From Actinophytocola sp. (lineage in GTDB: Bacteria; Actinomycetota; Actinomycetes; Mycobacteriales; Pseudonocardiaceae), in NCBI RefSeq assembly GCF_009379765.1, contig NZ_WHTD01000075.1, forward strand, positions 1 through 37,718: a DNA stretch of 37,718 bases, read 5' to 3'. The notes beneath the pieces are model-generated. The model was given only the letters and a program-made list of their open reading frames with translations, was not told the origin of the DNA and made no database searches. The position numbers and the translations under genes are program-made. Below, one piece after another: positions 1-8,292 of the stretch (positions within the stretch are counted from its first letter, which is position 1; each line of letters begins with the position of its first letter).

Positions 1-214
1 CCGTCCTCCTCCCGCCACCACCATCAGCCGGTTGACCGCAGGAGCTGCGAGGACTGGCGAATCCAATCCGCGTGCTCGAAGCAACACCGAAGGGCCCACG
101 AGCCAGCTCCCAGCGCCCGACCAGACGACGACCTCGCACGGCCACAGAGCAACAGCGTCAGCGGGCAACCACCCCATTTTCAGCCCGGAACGCGCCGCCC
201 ACCAGGGCGACAGA
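1..214. other. Unassigned left flank of the IS element
   Basis: I see no gene I can support here. A 64-codon open frame from 32 to 226 has no recognisable domain, no convincing ribosome-binding site, and runs into the inverted repeat of the IS982 element. No RNA gene was recognised. It may be the end of whatever sequence the element inserted into. Confidence 0.4.
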
Positions 215-236
215 CTAGACGACTGATTCCGTGAAG
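215..236. repeat. Left terminal inverted repeat of the IS982 element
   Basis: It begins CTAGACGACTGATTCCGTGA and pairs with the reverse complement of 1181-1202 at 19 of 22 positions. Confidence 0.75.
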
Positions 237-293
237 ATCATGTGAAGTGGGGCCGGAGCGTGGACATGAGAGGAGGACGTCCAAGATCAATGT

Positions 294-1174
294 GTGAGCA
301 AAGACCTAGACGCCCTCCTGACCGCACTCTACGTGCTGATCGACGACCATGTGGTACCGCCTCGCACCGGTCGTGGCCGCCGGCCCGAACTGACCGACAG
401 TGAACTCCTCTGCCTGGCCGTGGCCCAGGTGCTGCTGGGCTACCACCGCGAACGCCGCTGGATCCGGCATATCCACAGCGACCCGCAGTGGCGGACCATG
501 TTCCCTTACCTGCCGGAACAACCCAGCTATCACAAGCGACTGATGAACGCGGAACCGTTGCTGCGCAAGGCGATCCTGACCTTGGCGGCGTGCTGCCCGT
601 CCTGGTTCGACGACCTGTGGATGACCGACGCGACCCCCGGTCCCTGCGACATGTCGCGCGAAACGGTGAAACGCTCGGACCTGGCCGGACACGCCGACTA
701 CGGCTACTGCGCGTCACACTCCCGCTGGTACTGGGGTCTGAAGCTCTACCTCGTGTGCACCGGCGACGGCATGCCCGTCTCGTGGTGCCTGACCAACCCC
801 AAGATCGGCGAACACGAGGTCCTCGCCGCGCTGCTGAACCACGACCATCACCTCATCCGCGACGGCCAGATCCTGCTGGCCGACAAGAGTTTCCCCGGCA
901 AACCGTTCAAACAGCTCACCGACGAGAAGGGCCTGCGCCCGGACCGCAAGGACGAGACCTACCGCAACGGCAACCTCGGCGGCGTACGCCAGAGGATCGA
1001 GTCGGTCAACCAGACCCTCACAGGCCAACTCGGCCTCGAACACCACGGCGGACGCACCCCGCAGGCGTGTTCACCCGCGTCGCCCAGCGCCTGCTGGCCA
1101 TAGCAGCCGGCATCTGGCACAACTGGACAACCGGCGTAACCAGCAAACGATCACTGATCGCCTACGACCACTAA
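294..1174 (+). pseudogene. IS982-family DDE transposase, frameshifted near the 3' end
   Basis: The protein matches IS982 transposases in length and layout: an N-terminal helical region starting SKDLDALLTALY, then the catalytic domain with acidic residues in MTDATPG, LLADKSF and RQRIESVNQ (D, D, E). From the GTG at 294 the frame is open to about 1060, then switches one base back: the continuation THPAGVFTRVAQRLLA to IWHNW and the stop at 1172-1174 lies in another frame. The total length, 881 nt, is two more than a multiple of three, as expected for one missing base in the CCCC run near 1057-1062. The E lies before the break, so most of the fold is intact. Possible causes are decay, a sequence error or, less likely, frameshifting. 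Confidence 0.85.
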
Positions 1175-1180
1175 CACCAA

Positions 1181-1202
1181 CTTCACGAAATCAATCATCT
1201 AG
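1181..1202. repeat. Right terminal inverted repeat of the IS982 element
   Basis: The reverse complement begins CTAGATGATTGATTTCGTGA, matching the left repeat at 19 of 22 positions. It starts 6 nt after the transposase stop codon. Confidence 0.75.
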
Positions 1203-1582
1203 CGGTCTGTCTGGGTATTGATCTGGTGGAGTGTGGTTCGTCCGCGTTGGACCTCGGTGCCGATCTCTTCGGCGCTGGCGTGAAGTGCAGATGCCAGCGC
1301 CGCCGACCGCGGTGACCGAGCCACGTCATCATCTCAGGGGTGAGTGGGTGGACAGGTTGTCCAGGACCACGTGCACGCCCAGTCCGCGGGGGACGGTCTT
1401 GCCGATCTGCTTGAAGAACCACAGGACGTCGGCACCGGCGTGGCCTTTGCGAAGATCGGTCAGGACGTCGCCGGTCGCGATGGTCATCGCCGCGAACAGG
1501 TCGATGGTGCCGTAGCGTTTGTCGTCATGCGTCATCGTCGCGGCGCGGCCGGGTTCCATCGGCAGCGACGGTTGGGTGCGGT
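1203..1582 (-). pseudogene. IS630-type transposase remnant
   Basis: Reading leftwards from the permease stop codon, the minus strand encodes LDRTQPSLP, TMTHDDKRYGTIDLFAAM, then HVVLDNLSTH. After a frame change it encodes TPEMMTWL and WHLHFTP. This is the C-terminal half of an IS630-family DDE domain, whose second Asp lies in VLDN. The N-terminal half, the end of the domain and any intact frame are missing. Below about 1270 the sequence no longer resembles the family. The homology begins exactly at the ABC permease stop, so the permease may have acquired that stop codon, and lost a few last residues, when this element arrived. The right repeat of the IS982 element abuts the remnant. Confidence 0.7.
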
Positions 1583-2628
1583 CTAGCTGTCCTCCCACTG
1601 GAAGACCTTCGCCGCGATCGCACCGACCACCAGGATGAACGCGGCCAGCACCAGGCACGGCGTCACCAGCGCGCTCGCGTCCCGGCCGCGGACGAGAAAG
1701 TCCATGATCCCGTCGTTCATGTGGCGGAGCGGGAACACCTTCGAGATCGTCTGCATCCACGGTGGCGCCTGGTCGATCGGGAAGAACGTGCCGGACAGGA
1801 ACGCCATCGGCAGCACCACGATGTTGGCCGCGCCGGTGGCCGCCTCCTCGGTCTTGCAGAACGCGCCCACCAGCATGCCGATGGCGAAGAACGCCAGGAT
1901 CCCCAGCAGGAACACCGGAATCGCCAGCGCCCACGTGCCGGTGAGCTTGAGCCCGAACACCGGCAGCGCACCGATCCCGAGGAAGATCACCGCCTGCAGG
2001 ATCGCCACGCCGACGGTCACCACAACGCGTGCGGTGAGCACCGTGGACACCTGCACCGGGGCGAGCCGGATACGCCGCAGCACCTGCTTCTTGCGCCAGC
2101 TCACCAAGGTCAGCGCCGCGCCGAACACCGCGGTGACCGCGACGCCCAGGACATGATCCCCGGCGTGATGAACTGGATCGGCTTGAGCGAGGAGTCCTCG
2201 ACGTTCGAGCCGTCCACGGTGAACCTCGGCGGCTCGCCGGTCGACCGCTGGTTCATCTCGCTGACCACGCCCTGGACGATCCCGCTGATCGTGCCGGCCT
2301 GGGTCTGGTCGCTCTGCGCGTACCGGAAGGTGATCTTGTCGCCGTCCTCGGCCACCACCGCCGGCAGGTCGCCGTCCGTCACCTTCTGCACGGCCTCGTC
2401 GAAGCTGTCGTGGTGCTCGAGCTCCAGCGCGCCGGTCTGCTCCAGCGCGGCGATCACCGGACCCTCGCCGACGACCCCGATGTCGATCTTCTCCGCGCCC
2501 GCGTCCCGGAACAGCAGCCCGAACACGACGAGGAACATCAGCGGGAAGACGAACGTGAAGAACAGCGTCGCCTTGTCCCGGTAGAACCCCTTGAGCATGG
2601 CGAGCGCGAGGCTCTTGAACGCGGTCAC
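1583..2628 (-). pseudogene. ABC-2 type transporter permease, one frameshift
   Basis: This is the membrane partner of the ATPase at 2706-3632. The GTG start at 2628 gives VTAFKSLALAMLKGFYRDK, followed by a membrane helix (TLFFTFVFPLMFLVVFGLLF), a large extracytoplasmic domain, and after about residue 175 five or so membrane helices including SGTFFPIDQAPPWM. The frame breaks after FITPGIMSW at about 2140. Restoring one base there joins it to VAVTAVFGAALTLVSWRKKQV and the rest. The span of 1046 nt is two more than a multiple of three, consistent with one lost base. The C-terminus ends KVFQWEDS at the junction with the IS630 remnant. The family exports drugs, lipids or polysaccharides; the substrate is unknown. 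Whether the break is real or a sequence error cannot be told from here. Confidence 0.8.
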
Positions 2629-2705
2629 GCTGCGTCGACCGGCCTCGCTCCGCTCGGCGTGAAAGGCATTCGCACCGGTCCTGCCGGGCACGTCGCGTTG
2701 GGGGC

Positions 2706-3632
2706 TCACGCCCGGTACTCCCGTCCGGTCAGGTCGAGGAAGACGTCCTCGAGGGTGGCGGTGCGCACCTGCAGCCCGGCGAGCGAACCGCGCTCGGTGA
2801 GCGAGGAGAGCACGTCGGCGGGCTTGCGGGTGGAGATGGTCAGCGACAGCTCGTCCTCGGTGACGTCGTCGGCACCTGGCAGCGCCGAAGCGTCCGATGG
2901 GGACAGCAAGCCGCGCTCGAGGATCACGTGCGTCGGCGCGTCCAGCCCGCGGACGAGCGCCGCCGGCCGGTCCATGGCGAGGATCCGGCCCTTGTCCATG
3001 ATCGCCACCCGGTCGCAGAGGATCTCCGCCTCGTCCAGGTAGTGCGTGGTGTAGACGATGGTCTTGCCGCGGTCCTGGATCGCGCGCAGCACGTCCCAGA
3101 GGTTGCGCCTGGCCTGCGGGTCCAGCGCCGCGGTCGGCTCGTCGAGGAACACCACGTCCGGGTCGTGCACGAGCGCGCAGGCGATCGAGAGCCGCTGGCG
3201 CTGGCCGCCGGAGAGCCTGTCCTCGCGGGTGTCCGCCTTGTCGGCGAGGCCGACGAGCTCGAGCATGCCGTGCGCCTGCGCGGCGCCGACGCCGTACAGC
3301 GAGGCGAACGTCTCGAGCTGCTCGCGCGCGGTGAGCTTCTCGAAGAACGCGGACGCCTGCAGCTGCACGCCGATCCGCGGCAGCAGGGCGACCTGACGCG
3401 GCCACGGCGACTCGCCGAGCAGGGTCACCGTCCCGGCGTCGGGCTCGCGCAGCCCCTCGATGATCTCCAGTATCGTCGTCTTGCCGGCCCCGTTCGGGCC
3501 GAGGATGCCGAAGAACTCCCCCTCCGCGACGGACAGCGACACGCCGTCCACCGCCTTCAGGTCCTCATACGCCTTGTGGATGTCCTCGACCAACACCGCG
3601 GCGTTCGCTGTGTCGATCACGTGCGTGAACAT
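2706..3632 (-). CDS. ABC-2 type transporter ATP-binding protein
   Basis: This 308-residue protein is a cytoplasmic ATPase that would power the adjacent permease. It shows Walker A GPNGAGKTT, signature LSGGQRQRLSIA, Walker B VVFLDEPTAALDP and the switch histidine in YTTHYLDEAE. The C-terminal 80 residues form the extra domain usual in the DrrA/CcmA-like group. I chose ATG 3632 (MFTHVIDTANAAVLVEDIHKAY) because homologous sequence begins shortly after it. The permease start lies 77 bp downstream, so the two form an operon. It is divergent from the aminopeptidase gene, with 60 bp between starts. The gene is intact although its partner is frameshifted. Confidence 0.9.
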   Translation of the reverse strand: MFTHVIDTANAAVLVEDIHKAYEDLKAVDGVSLSVAEGEFFGILGPNGAGKTTILEIIEGLREPDAGTVTLLGESPWPRQVALLPRIGVQLQASAFFEKLTAREQLETFASLYGVGAAQAHGMLELVGLADKADTREDRLSGGQRQRLSIACALVHDPDVVFLDEPTAALDPQARRNLWDVLRAIQDRGKTIVYTTHYLDEAEILCDRVAIMDKGRILAMDRPAALVRGLDAPTHVILERGLLSPSDASALPGADDVTEDELSLTISTRKPADVLSSLTERGSLAGLQVRTATLEDVFLDLTGREYRA

Positions 3633-3692
3633 AGCCGAGCAGACGCCGAGAACGTCCGGCCACAACGACATTCGCCACCAAAGGAGAGTGGG

Positions 3693-4625
3693 ATGTATCC
3701 GAAGGTCGAACCCTATGCCGACGGCATGCTGGAGGTCGGCGACGGGAATCTCGTGTACTGGGAGCAGTGCGGCAACCCGGACGGCAAGCCCGCGGTCGTG
3801 CTGCACGGCGGCCCCGGCTCGGGCTGCACCGCGGACCACCGCCGCTGGTTCGACCCTGCCCGGTACCGGATCGTGCTGCTCGACCAGCGCAACTGCGGCC
3901 GCAGCATCCCGCACGCGGGCGACCCGGTCGTCGACCTCACCACGAACACCACCGGCCACCTGCTCGCCGACCTGGAGCTGCTGCGCACGACGCTGGACAT
4001 CGACCGCTGGCTCGTGTTCGGCGGCTCGTGGGGATCGGTCCTCGGACTCGCTTACGCCGAACGGTTTCCCGAGCGGGTGAGCGAGCTCGTGCTGTTCGCG
4101 GTGGCGACCGGCAGGCAGGCCGAGGTGGACCTGCTCACCCGCGGCCTCGGCCCGCTGTTCCCGGCGGCGTGGGAGACGTTCCGGGCGGCCGCGACATCAT
4201 CGGACATTCCCGCCGGCTATGCCCGGCGGCTCGCGTCGGAGTCGGCGGCCGAGCGGGAGGCGGCGGCCGCGGCGTGGTGCGAGTGGGAGGACGCGATGCT
4301 GCCGACCATGCCGCCGAGCGCGCGCTACGAGGACCCGCGGTTCCGGCTCGCGTTCGCCCGGATCGTCACGCACTACTGGAGCAACGGGTGCTTCCTCGGT
4401 CCCGACGGCGTGCTCCTGGCCGACGCCGGCCGGCTCGCCGGCATCCCGGGGGTGCTCGCGCAGGGCCGGCTGGACTTCGGCAACCTCGACGGCGGCCCGT
4501 GGCTGCTCGCGCACGCGTGGCCGGACGCGGAGCTGACCGTGGTCGACGAGGCCGCGCACGAGACGGCGACCCCCGGCATGGCCGGCACCCTCCTGGCCGC
4601 GCTCGACCGGTTCGCCCGAACGTGA
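3693..4625 (+). CDS. pip: Prolyl aminopeptidase (proline iminopeptidase)
   Basis: This 310-residue alpha/beta hydrolase releases N-terminal proline from peptides in the cytoplasm. Visible motifs are the oxyanion segment HGGPGSG, DQRNCGRS, the nucleophile elbow GGSWGS, an Asp-containing segment GRLDFGNLDGG and the catalytic His in DEAAHET. The length is typical for family S33 Pip. ATG 3693 is preceded by AAGGAG at 3681-3686. It stands alone, divergent from the ABC ATPase, and is followed by a candidate terminator hairpin. The family assignment is firm; substrate preference is inferred. Confidence 0.92.
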   Translation: MYPKVEPYADGMLEVGDGNLVYWEQCGNPDGKPAVVLHGGPGSGCTADHRRWFDPARYRIVLLDQRNCGRSIPHAGDPVVDLTTNTTGHLLADLELLRTTLDIDRWLVFGGSWGSVLGLAYAERFPERVSELVLFAVATGRQAEVDLLTRGLGPLFPAAWETFRAAATSSDIPAGYARRLASESAAEREAAAAAWCEWEDAMLPTMPPSARYEDPRFRLAFARIVTHYWSNGCFLGPDGVLLADAGRLAGIPGVLAQGRLDFGNLDGGPWLLAHAWPDAELTVVDEAAHETATPGMAGTLLAALDRFART

Positions 4626-4643
4626 GTGGGTCGAAAATCTCGT

Positions 4644-4663
4644 GAACCGGCGGCGCGCCGTTC
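4644..4663 (+). terminator. Candidate terminator hairpin after pip
   Basis: GAACCGGCGGCGCGCCGTTC folds into an 8-bp stem with one bulged C and a 3-nt loop, 18 nt after the pip stop. There is no U-run, as is usual in high-GC actinobacteria. Confidence 0.4.
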
Positions 4664-4732
4664 TCGGGTAGGAGAGCGAAGGTCTTTCGCGAGACGGGCG
4701 CGGGAGGCCGCAGCCGAAGCGAGGGGAACACC

Positions 4733-5698
4733 GTGTCTCGCAAGCACGTTGTAGTCACGATGGCAGCCGCGGCCATCGGTCTGGTCACACTCAGCGCCTG
4801 TACCTGCGGCCCGCAGTCCCCAACCGACACCTACGCACCGCCGCCCACCAAGGTCGCCGCCGCCGGCGTCCAGCAGGCCGCGGACGTGACGCTCAGCGCG
4901 GTCGAGGTCGACGGCCTCGGCCAGATCCTCACCGACCAGGACGGCTACCCGCTCTACCGGTTCACCATGGACTCCGCCGAGCCGCCGAGGTCCAACTGCG
5001 ACACCGCCTGCGCGGCCAAGTGGCCGCCGCTCACCTCGGAGGTGGACATCGAGGTCAGCGGCGTCGACCGGAGCCTCATCGGCACGGTGACCCGCGACGA
5101 CGGCACGAACCAGGTCACCGTCAACGGCTGGCCGGTGTACAAGTTCGCCGACGACGCCGCACCCGGCGAGGTCAACGGGCAGGGCGTGAACGGCACGTGG
5201 TTCGCGGTCACCCCGGACGGCGGCAAGGCGGGCGCGCAGCCCGAGCAGAGCGGGCCGGTCCAGGTCGTCGCCGCCGAGCTGCCCGGCTTCGGGCCCGCGC
5301 TGACCGACCAGGACGGCCAGACGCTCTACCTGTTCACCAAGGACTCCAAGGCACCGTCGAAGTCGGTATGCAACGGGGCGTGCGCCGAGAAGTGGCCGCC
5401 GGTGATCGACGACGGCAACGTGCAGGTGACCGGCCTGGACAAGGCGATCATCGGTTCGGTGACCCGCGACGACGGCACCGAGCAGGTCACCGTCGGCGGC
5501 TGGCCGGTGTACCGGTACGAGGGCGACACCGATGCCGGCCAGACCAACGGCCACGGCGTGGCCGGCACGTGGTTCGTGATCGAGCCTGCCGGCTGCAAGT
5601 CCGCCGCCCCGGTCCAGCCGCGGGAGGCCCCGGCCGAGGCACCCGCGGACACGGCACCCGACACAGAGCCGGACACGGACACCGGCACCGGTTACTGA
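4733..5698 (+). CDS. Secreted-repeat lipoprotein (PF03640-type repeats)
   Basis: This is a 321-residue surface lipoprotein of unknown function. The signal peptide ends in a lipobox, TLSAC, with the lipidated Cys at residue 23. The mature part holds two tandem modules of about 120 residues, each made of two short repeats. The first repeat of each is LTDQDG-Y-LYxFTxDS with a Cys pair (CDTACAAKWPP, CNGACAEKWPP). The second is GTVTRDDGTNQVTVNGWPVYKF with GTWF. The C-terminus is a low-complexity acidic Pro/Thr tail. GTG 4733 was chosen because GAGGGG lies just upstream and the signal peptide begins there. The family is widespread in actinobacteria; redox or metal roles have been proposed but nothing here decides. 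Confidence 0.85.
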   Translation: MSRKHVVVTMAAAAIGLVTLSACTCGPQSPTDTYAPPPTKVAAAGVQQAADVTLSAVEVDGLGQILTDQDGYPLYRFTMDSAEPPRSNCDTACAAKWPPLTSEVDIEVSGVDRSLIGTVTRDDGTNQVTVNGWPVYKFADDAAPGEVNGQGVNGTWFAVTPDGGKAGAQPEQSGPVQVVAAELPGFGPALTDQDGQTLYLFTKDSKAPSKSVCNGACAEKWPPVIDDGNVQVTGLDKAIIGSVTRDDGTEQVTVGGWPVYRYEGDTDAGQTNGHGVAGTWFVIEPAGCKSAAPVQPREAPAEAPADTAPDTEPDTDTGTGY

Positions 5699-5750
5699 TC
5701 CCCCAGCTCGCCGCCTGATCTGCCCGGCTACAGATCTCCCGCGGTGAATG

Positions 5751-5785
5751 GAACCGGGTGCGCGCCGGCGGCGCGCACCCGGTTC
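5751..5785. terminator. Strong bidirectional terminator hairpin
   Basis: A perfect 16-bp inverted repeat (5751-5766 with 5770-5785) encloses a 3-nt GGC loop. It lies between the + strand lipoprotein stop at 5698 and the minus-strand GH47 stop at 5789, so it can end transcription from both sides. Confidence 0.85.
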
Positions 5786-5788
5786 GCC

Positions 5789-7142
5789 TTACTTGCGGGC
5801 TCCCTTCAGCAGGTTGCCCTCGGTCGACAGGTAGTGGTCGCCGTAGTCGAACCGCCGCGCGTCACCGAAGGTCAGCCAGTAGTACTTCAGCTGCTCCGAC
5901 CACCAGTAGCCGGGGCAGAAGTCCCCGCGCCCCACCGGGTTCGTGGTCACGTCGGTGAGGATCGGGTAGCCGTGTCGGACCTTCGAGGTGCGTCTCATCT
6001 GCGCGAAGTGCTTCTGGTTCCGCTGCCGGTAGAGCTCGTCACCGGTCTCCAGCCACAGGCTGAACGCGGCGTCGGCGAACTCCGGGCGCAGCTGGTTTCC
6101 CCTGCTGGTGGCCGCGAGCGTCGAGTACTCGATGCCCTCGGGCAGCACGCCGTAGCGATCCTGCACCACGTTCCACGAGTCGTGGTAGCGCCGCCCGGTC
6201 GCCGCGTCGCCGCCCTCGGCCAGCAGGCCCGCGAAGAACGAGCCCAGCTCGCCCATCGACCACTTCGGACTGATGGGCGACGATGGCGTCGACCAGCGTG
6301 TCGTACCACGACCTGAGGTCCGGGTCGCCGAGCAGCTTCCAGCCGTCCCACAGGTACTCGTAGTAGGAGTCCGCGGGTGGTCCGACGGTCGCCGTGGTGT
6401 TGAGCCACTCGCCGGTCTCCGCGTGCACCGCGAAGGGCAGCAGGTCGAGCGGGCTTCGCTTGGCGAAGGTCACCTCGAACGCCCGCTTGGCGGCGTCGAC
6501 GTACTTCCGGTCGCCGGTCCACTCCGACAGCGCACCGAGTTCGGTGACGTAGGTGCCCGTCTCGGCGAGGTTGGTCTCCGGCCCGCTCACCGCGCCGGTC
6601 GCGAGGTTCGCGAACCGGTACGGCACGCCGCTCGGCGACTTCGGGAACGCCGGCAGCAGCCGGTCGGCGAGGTCCGCGGCCGGCTCGAGCAGCCGCTGCT
6701 CGCCAATGCAGTGGTAGCCGGACAGCAGGCCGCCGACCATCCGGATGTTGGTCTCGAAGACCTGGAACGGGGCGTCGATGTCGAACCGGAGGTTGGCCTC
6801 GACCCACTCGACGCCTTGCGCCACCTCGGCGTCGAGCTCCATCAGCCAGAGCGTGTCCAGCGCCTCGACGATCGTCAGCCCGACCGGGTGGCCCGGCACG
6901 AAGAACTCCTCGAAGCCGCCGCTGACCGGCTTGATCTGGTCGTGCCCGAACGCCTTGGCCACGTAGTTGCGCCAGGCCCACCGGGTCTCGTCGCGGACGT
7001 CGTCGGCCAACGGCCGCCATCGTGCTGACGTCGCTGCGGGCGCGGCCAACGCCTGCGGGGCGCTCACCTCCCCGGCCGCACCGAGCCCGGCGGCGGCGCC
7101 GAGCAGTCCGAGGAACCTTCTGCGATGCAGGGAAGTACGCAT
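5789..7142 (-). pseudogene. GH47 alpha-1,2-mannosidase with Tat signal, one frameshift
   Basis: The sequence matches glycoside hydrolase family 47, inverting alpha-1,2-mannosidases that trim mannose-rich glycans. The start at 7142 gives a Tat signal, HRRRFLGLLGAAAGLGAAG. Domain motifs follow: EALDTLWLM, FETNIRMVGGLLSGYH (general-acid Glu region), SGVPYRFANL, AETGTYVTELGAL, then LRPEFADAAFSLWLETGD, WSEQLKYYWLTF and near the end STEGN (Ca-binding Thr region). The frame breaks at about 6265, after DAIVAHQS, and resumes as KWSMGELGSFF. The span of 1354 nt is one more than a multiple of three, as for one inserted base. With that base removed the product has about 450 residues, normal for the family. 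GH47 is mainly eukaryotic and uncommon in bacteria. It is divergent from a LacI regulator with manA downstream, so a role in mannoside use is likely if the break is a sequence error. Confidence 0.8.
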
Positions 7143-7153
7143 CCGGTGGTCCT

Positions 7154-7165
7154 GACAACCTTGTC
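7154..7165. promoter_or_regulatory. Candidate LacI operator beside the GH47 start
   Basis: GACAACCTTGTC is a near-palindrome 12 nt upstream of the GH47 start codon. It shares the GACAA/TTGTC arms with the perfect palindrome at 7263-7274. Confidence 0.5.
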
Positions 7166-7212
7166 GGGATGAACCTGCGGTCTAGACCACCTTCCGAAAA
7201 GTCCCCAGGTCC

Positions 7213-7228
7213 GTCAAGCGTTGACAAC
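7213..7228. promoter_or_regulatory. Inverted repeat and GACAAC half-site in the divergent promoter region
   Basis: GTCAAGCGTTGAC (7213-7225) is an inverted repeat with 5-bp arms. It overlaps a TTGACA -35-like hexamer at 7221-7226 and a third TGACAAC at 7222-7228. Confidence 0.35.
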
Positions 7229-7260
7229 CGCGGCCGCGGCGTAGTCGAATCGCCGGCATC

Positions 7261-8292
7261 ATGACAACGTTGTCCAACCACCGATCGCGCAAGGTGCGCC
7301 GGGCCACGATGAGCGACGTGGCGCGGCTGGCCGGCGTCTCGATCAAGACCGTGTCCCGGGTGGTCAACGACGAGCCCGGGGTGCACGTGGACACCGCCGA
7401 GCGGGTGCTGGCGGCCATCGAGCGGCTGGGCTTCCGGCGCAACATCGGCGCGCTCAACCTGCGCCGCGGCTCCTCCACCGGCACGATCGGGCTCGTGCTC
7501 GAGGATGTGGCGAACCCGTTCTACTCGGGGCTCACCCGCGCCGCCGAGGAGGTCGCCCGCCGGTTCGGCCGCCAGGTGCTGACCGGGTCGTCGGACGAGG
7601 ACCCCGCCCGCGAGCGCGAGCTGTCGCTGGAGTTCTGCGCGCGTCGGGTGGACGGGCTGATCGTCGTCCCGGCCGGGGCGCGGCACGGGTACCTGATGCC
7701 GGAGATCGCGTCCGGGATGCCGGTGGTGTTCGTCGACCGGCCGCCCGGTGACGTCGTCATGGACACCGTGCTGGTGGACAACGTCGAGGGCGCCGCGTCC
7801 GCCGTCGCGCACCTCGCCCGGCACGGTCACCGGCGGATCGCGTTCCTGGGCGACGCGCCGTCGATCTTCACCGCGGGCGAGCGGCTGCGCGGGTTCCGCG
7901 AGGGCTGTGTCGCCGCGGGCCTCCGCTTCGACGAGCGGCTGGTCACGATGGGCCCACCCACGGCGGACGGGGTGGCCGCCGCGCTGCGCCAGGTGCTGGA
8001 CGGGCCGAGCCCGGCCACCGCGCTGGTCACCGGCAACAACCGGATCACCGTGCTGGCGCTGCGCGCGCTGGCCGGTGCGCCCACCCGGCCGGCGCTGGTC
8101 GGCTTCGACGACTTCGAGCTCGCCGACCTGCTCGACCCGCCGGTGAGCGTGGTCGCGCTGGACCCCGGCGTGCTCGGCAAGGCGGCCGCGGAGCTGCTGT
8201 TCGCGCGGCTGGACGGCGACGGCTCGCCACCCCGCCGGATCGTGCTCCCGGTCCGGCTCGTACCCCGTGGCTCCGGAGAGGTTGGCCCGTGA
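7261..8292 (+). CDS. LacI-family transcriptional regulator
   Basis: This 343-residue repressor-type protein has an N-terminal helix-turn-helix (TMSDVARLAGVSIKTVSRVV, about residues 16-36), the hinge helix region AERVLAAIERLGF, and a periplasmic-binding-like effector domain (GTIGLVLEDVANPFYSGL through VGFDDFELADLLDPP). Its position between a GH47 mannosidase and manA suggests it controls mannose or mannoside use, probably with a sugar as inducer. The ATG at 7261 has no good ribosome-binding site and a perfect palindrome starts two bases into it. A later start, such as the GTG near 7294, would place that operator upstream of the gene. Its stop overlaps the manA start by 4 nt, so the two are translationally coupled. 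Confidence 0.9.
   Translation: MTTLSNHRSRKVRRATMSDVARLAGVSIKTVSRVVNDEPGVHVDTAERVLAAIERLGFRRNIGALNLRRGSSTGTIGLVLEDVANPFYSGLTRAAEEVARRFGRQVLTGSSDEDPARERELSLEFCARRVDGLIVVPAGARHGYLMPEIASGMPVVFVDRPPGDVVMDTVLVDNVEGAASAVAHLARHGHRRIAFLGDAPSIFTAGERLRGFREGCVAAGLRFDERLVTMGPPTADGVAAALRQVLDGPSPATALVTGNNRITVLALRALAGAPTRPALVGFDDFELADLLDPPVSVVALDPGVLGKAAAELLFARLDGDGSPPRRIVLPVRLVPRGSGEVGP
7263..7274. promoter_or_regulatory. Candidate LacI operator at the lacI start
   Basis: GACAACGTTGTC is a perfect 12-bp palindrome overlapping the first codons of the LacI-family gene. With the similar site at 7154-7165 it suggests that the protein represses both divergent transcripts. Confidence 0.55.

Larger units (their letters stand above)
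215..1202 (+). mobile_element. IS982-family insertion sequence, about 988 bp
   Basis: The element is bounded by imperfect 22-bp terminal inverted repeats at 215-236 and 1181-1202, which match at 19 of 22 positions; all three differences are C/T changes. It carries one transposase gene of the IS982 family on the + strand. The size fits the family, which is about 1 kb with a single DDE transposase. I could not find a convincing target-site duplication: the bases outside the two repeats differ. The element is therefore old, rearranged, or inserted beside the IS630 remnant that begins at its right end. Confidence 0.8.

Noticed and set aside
32..226. A 64-codon open frame at the left edge
   Set aside because: It has no domain, no ribosome-binding site, and runs into the IS982 inverted repeat.
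294..1174. Programmed -1 frameshifting in the IS982 transposase
   Set aside because: The break lies in a CCCC run without a known slippery heptamer or downstream pseudoknot that I could see, and the family normally has a single frame.
2928..3692. An N-terminal extension of the aminopeptidase
   Set aside because: It is antisense to the ABC ATPase; the ribosome-binding site at 3681-3686 marks ATG 3693 as the start.
7221..7249. A full sigma-70 promoter for the LacI gene starting at TTGACA 7221
   Set aside because: No acceptable -10 hexamer is found 16-18 nt downstream, so only the -35-like hexamer was recorded.
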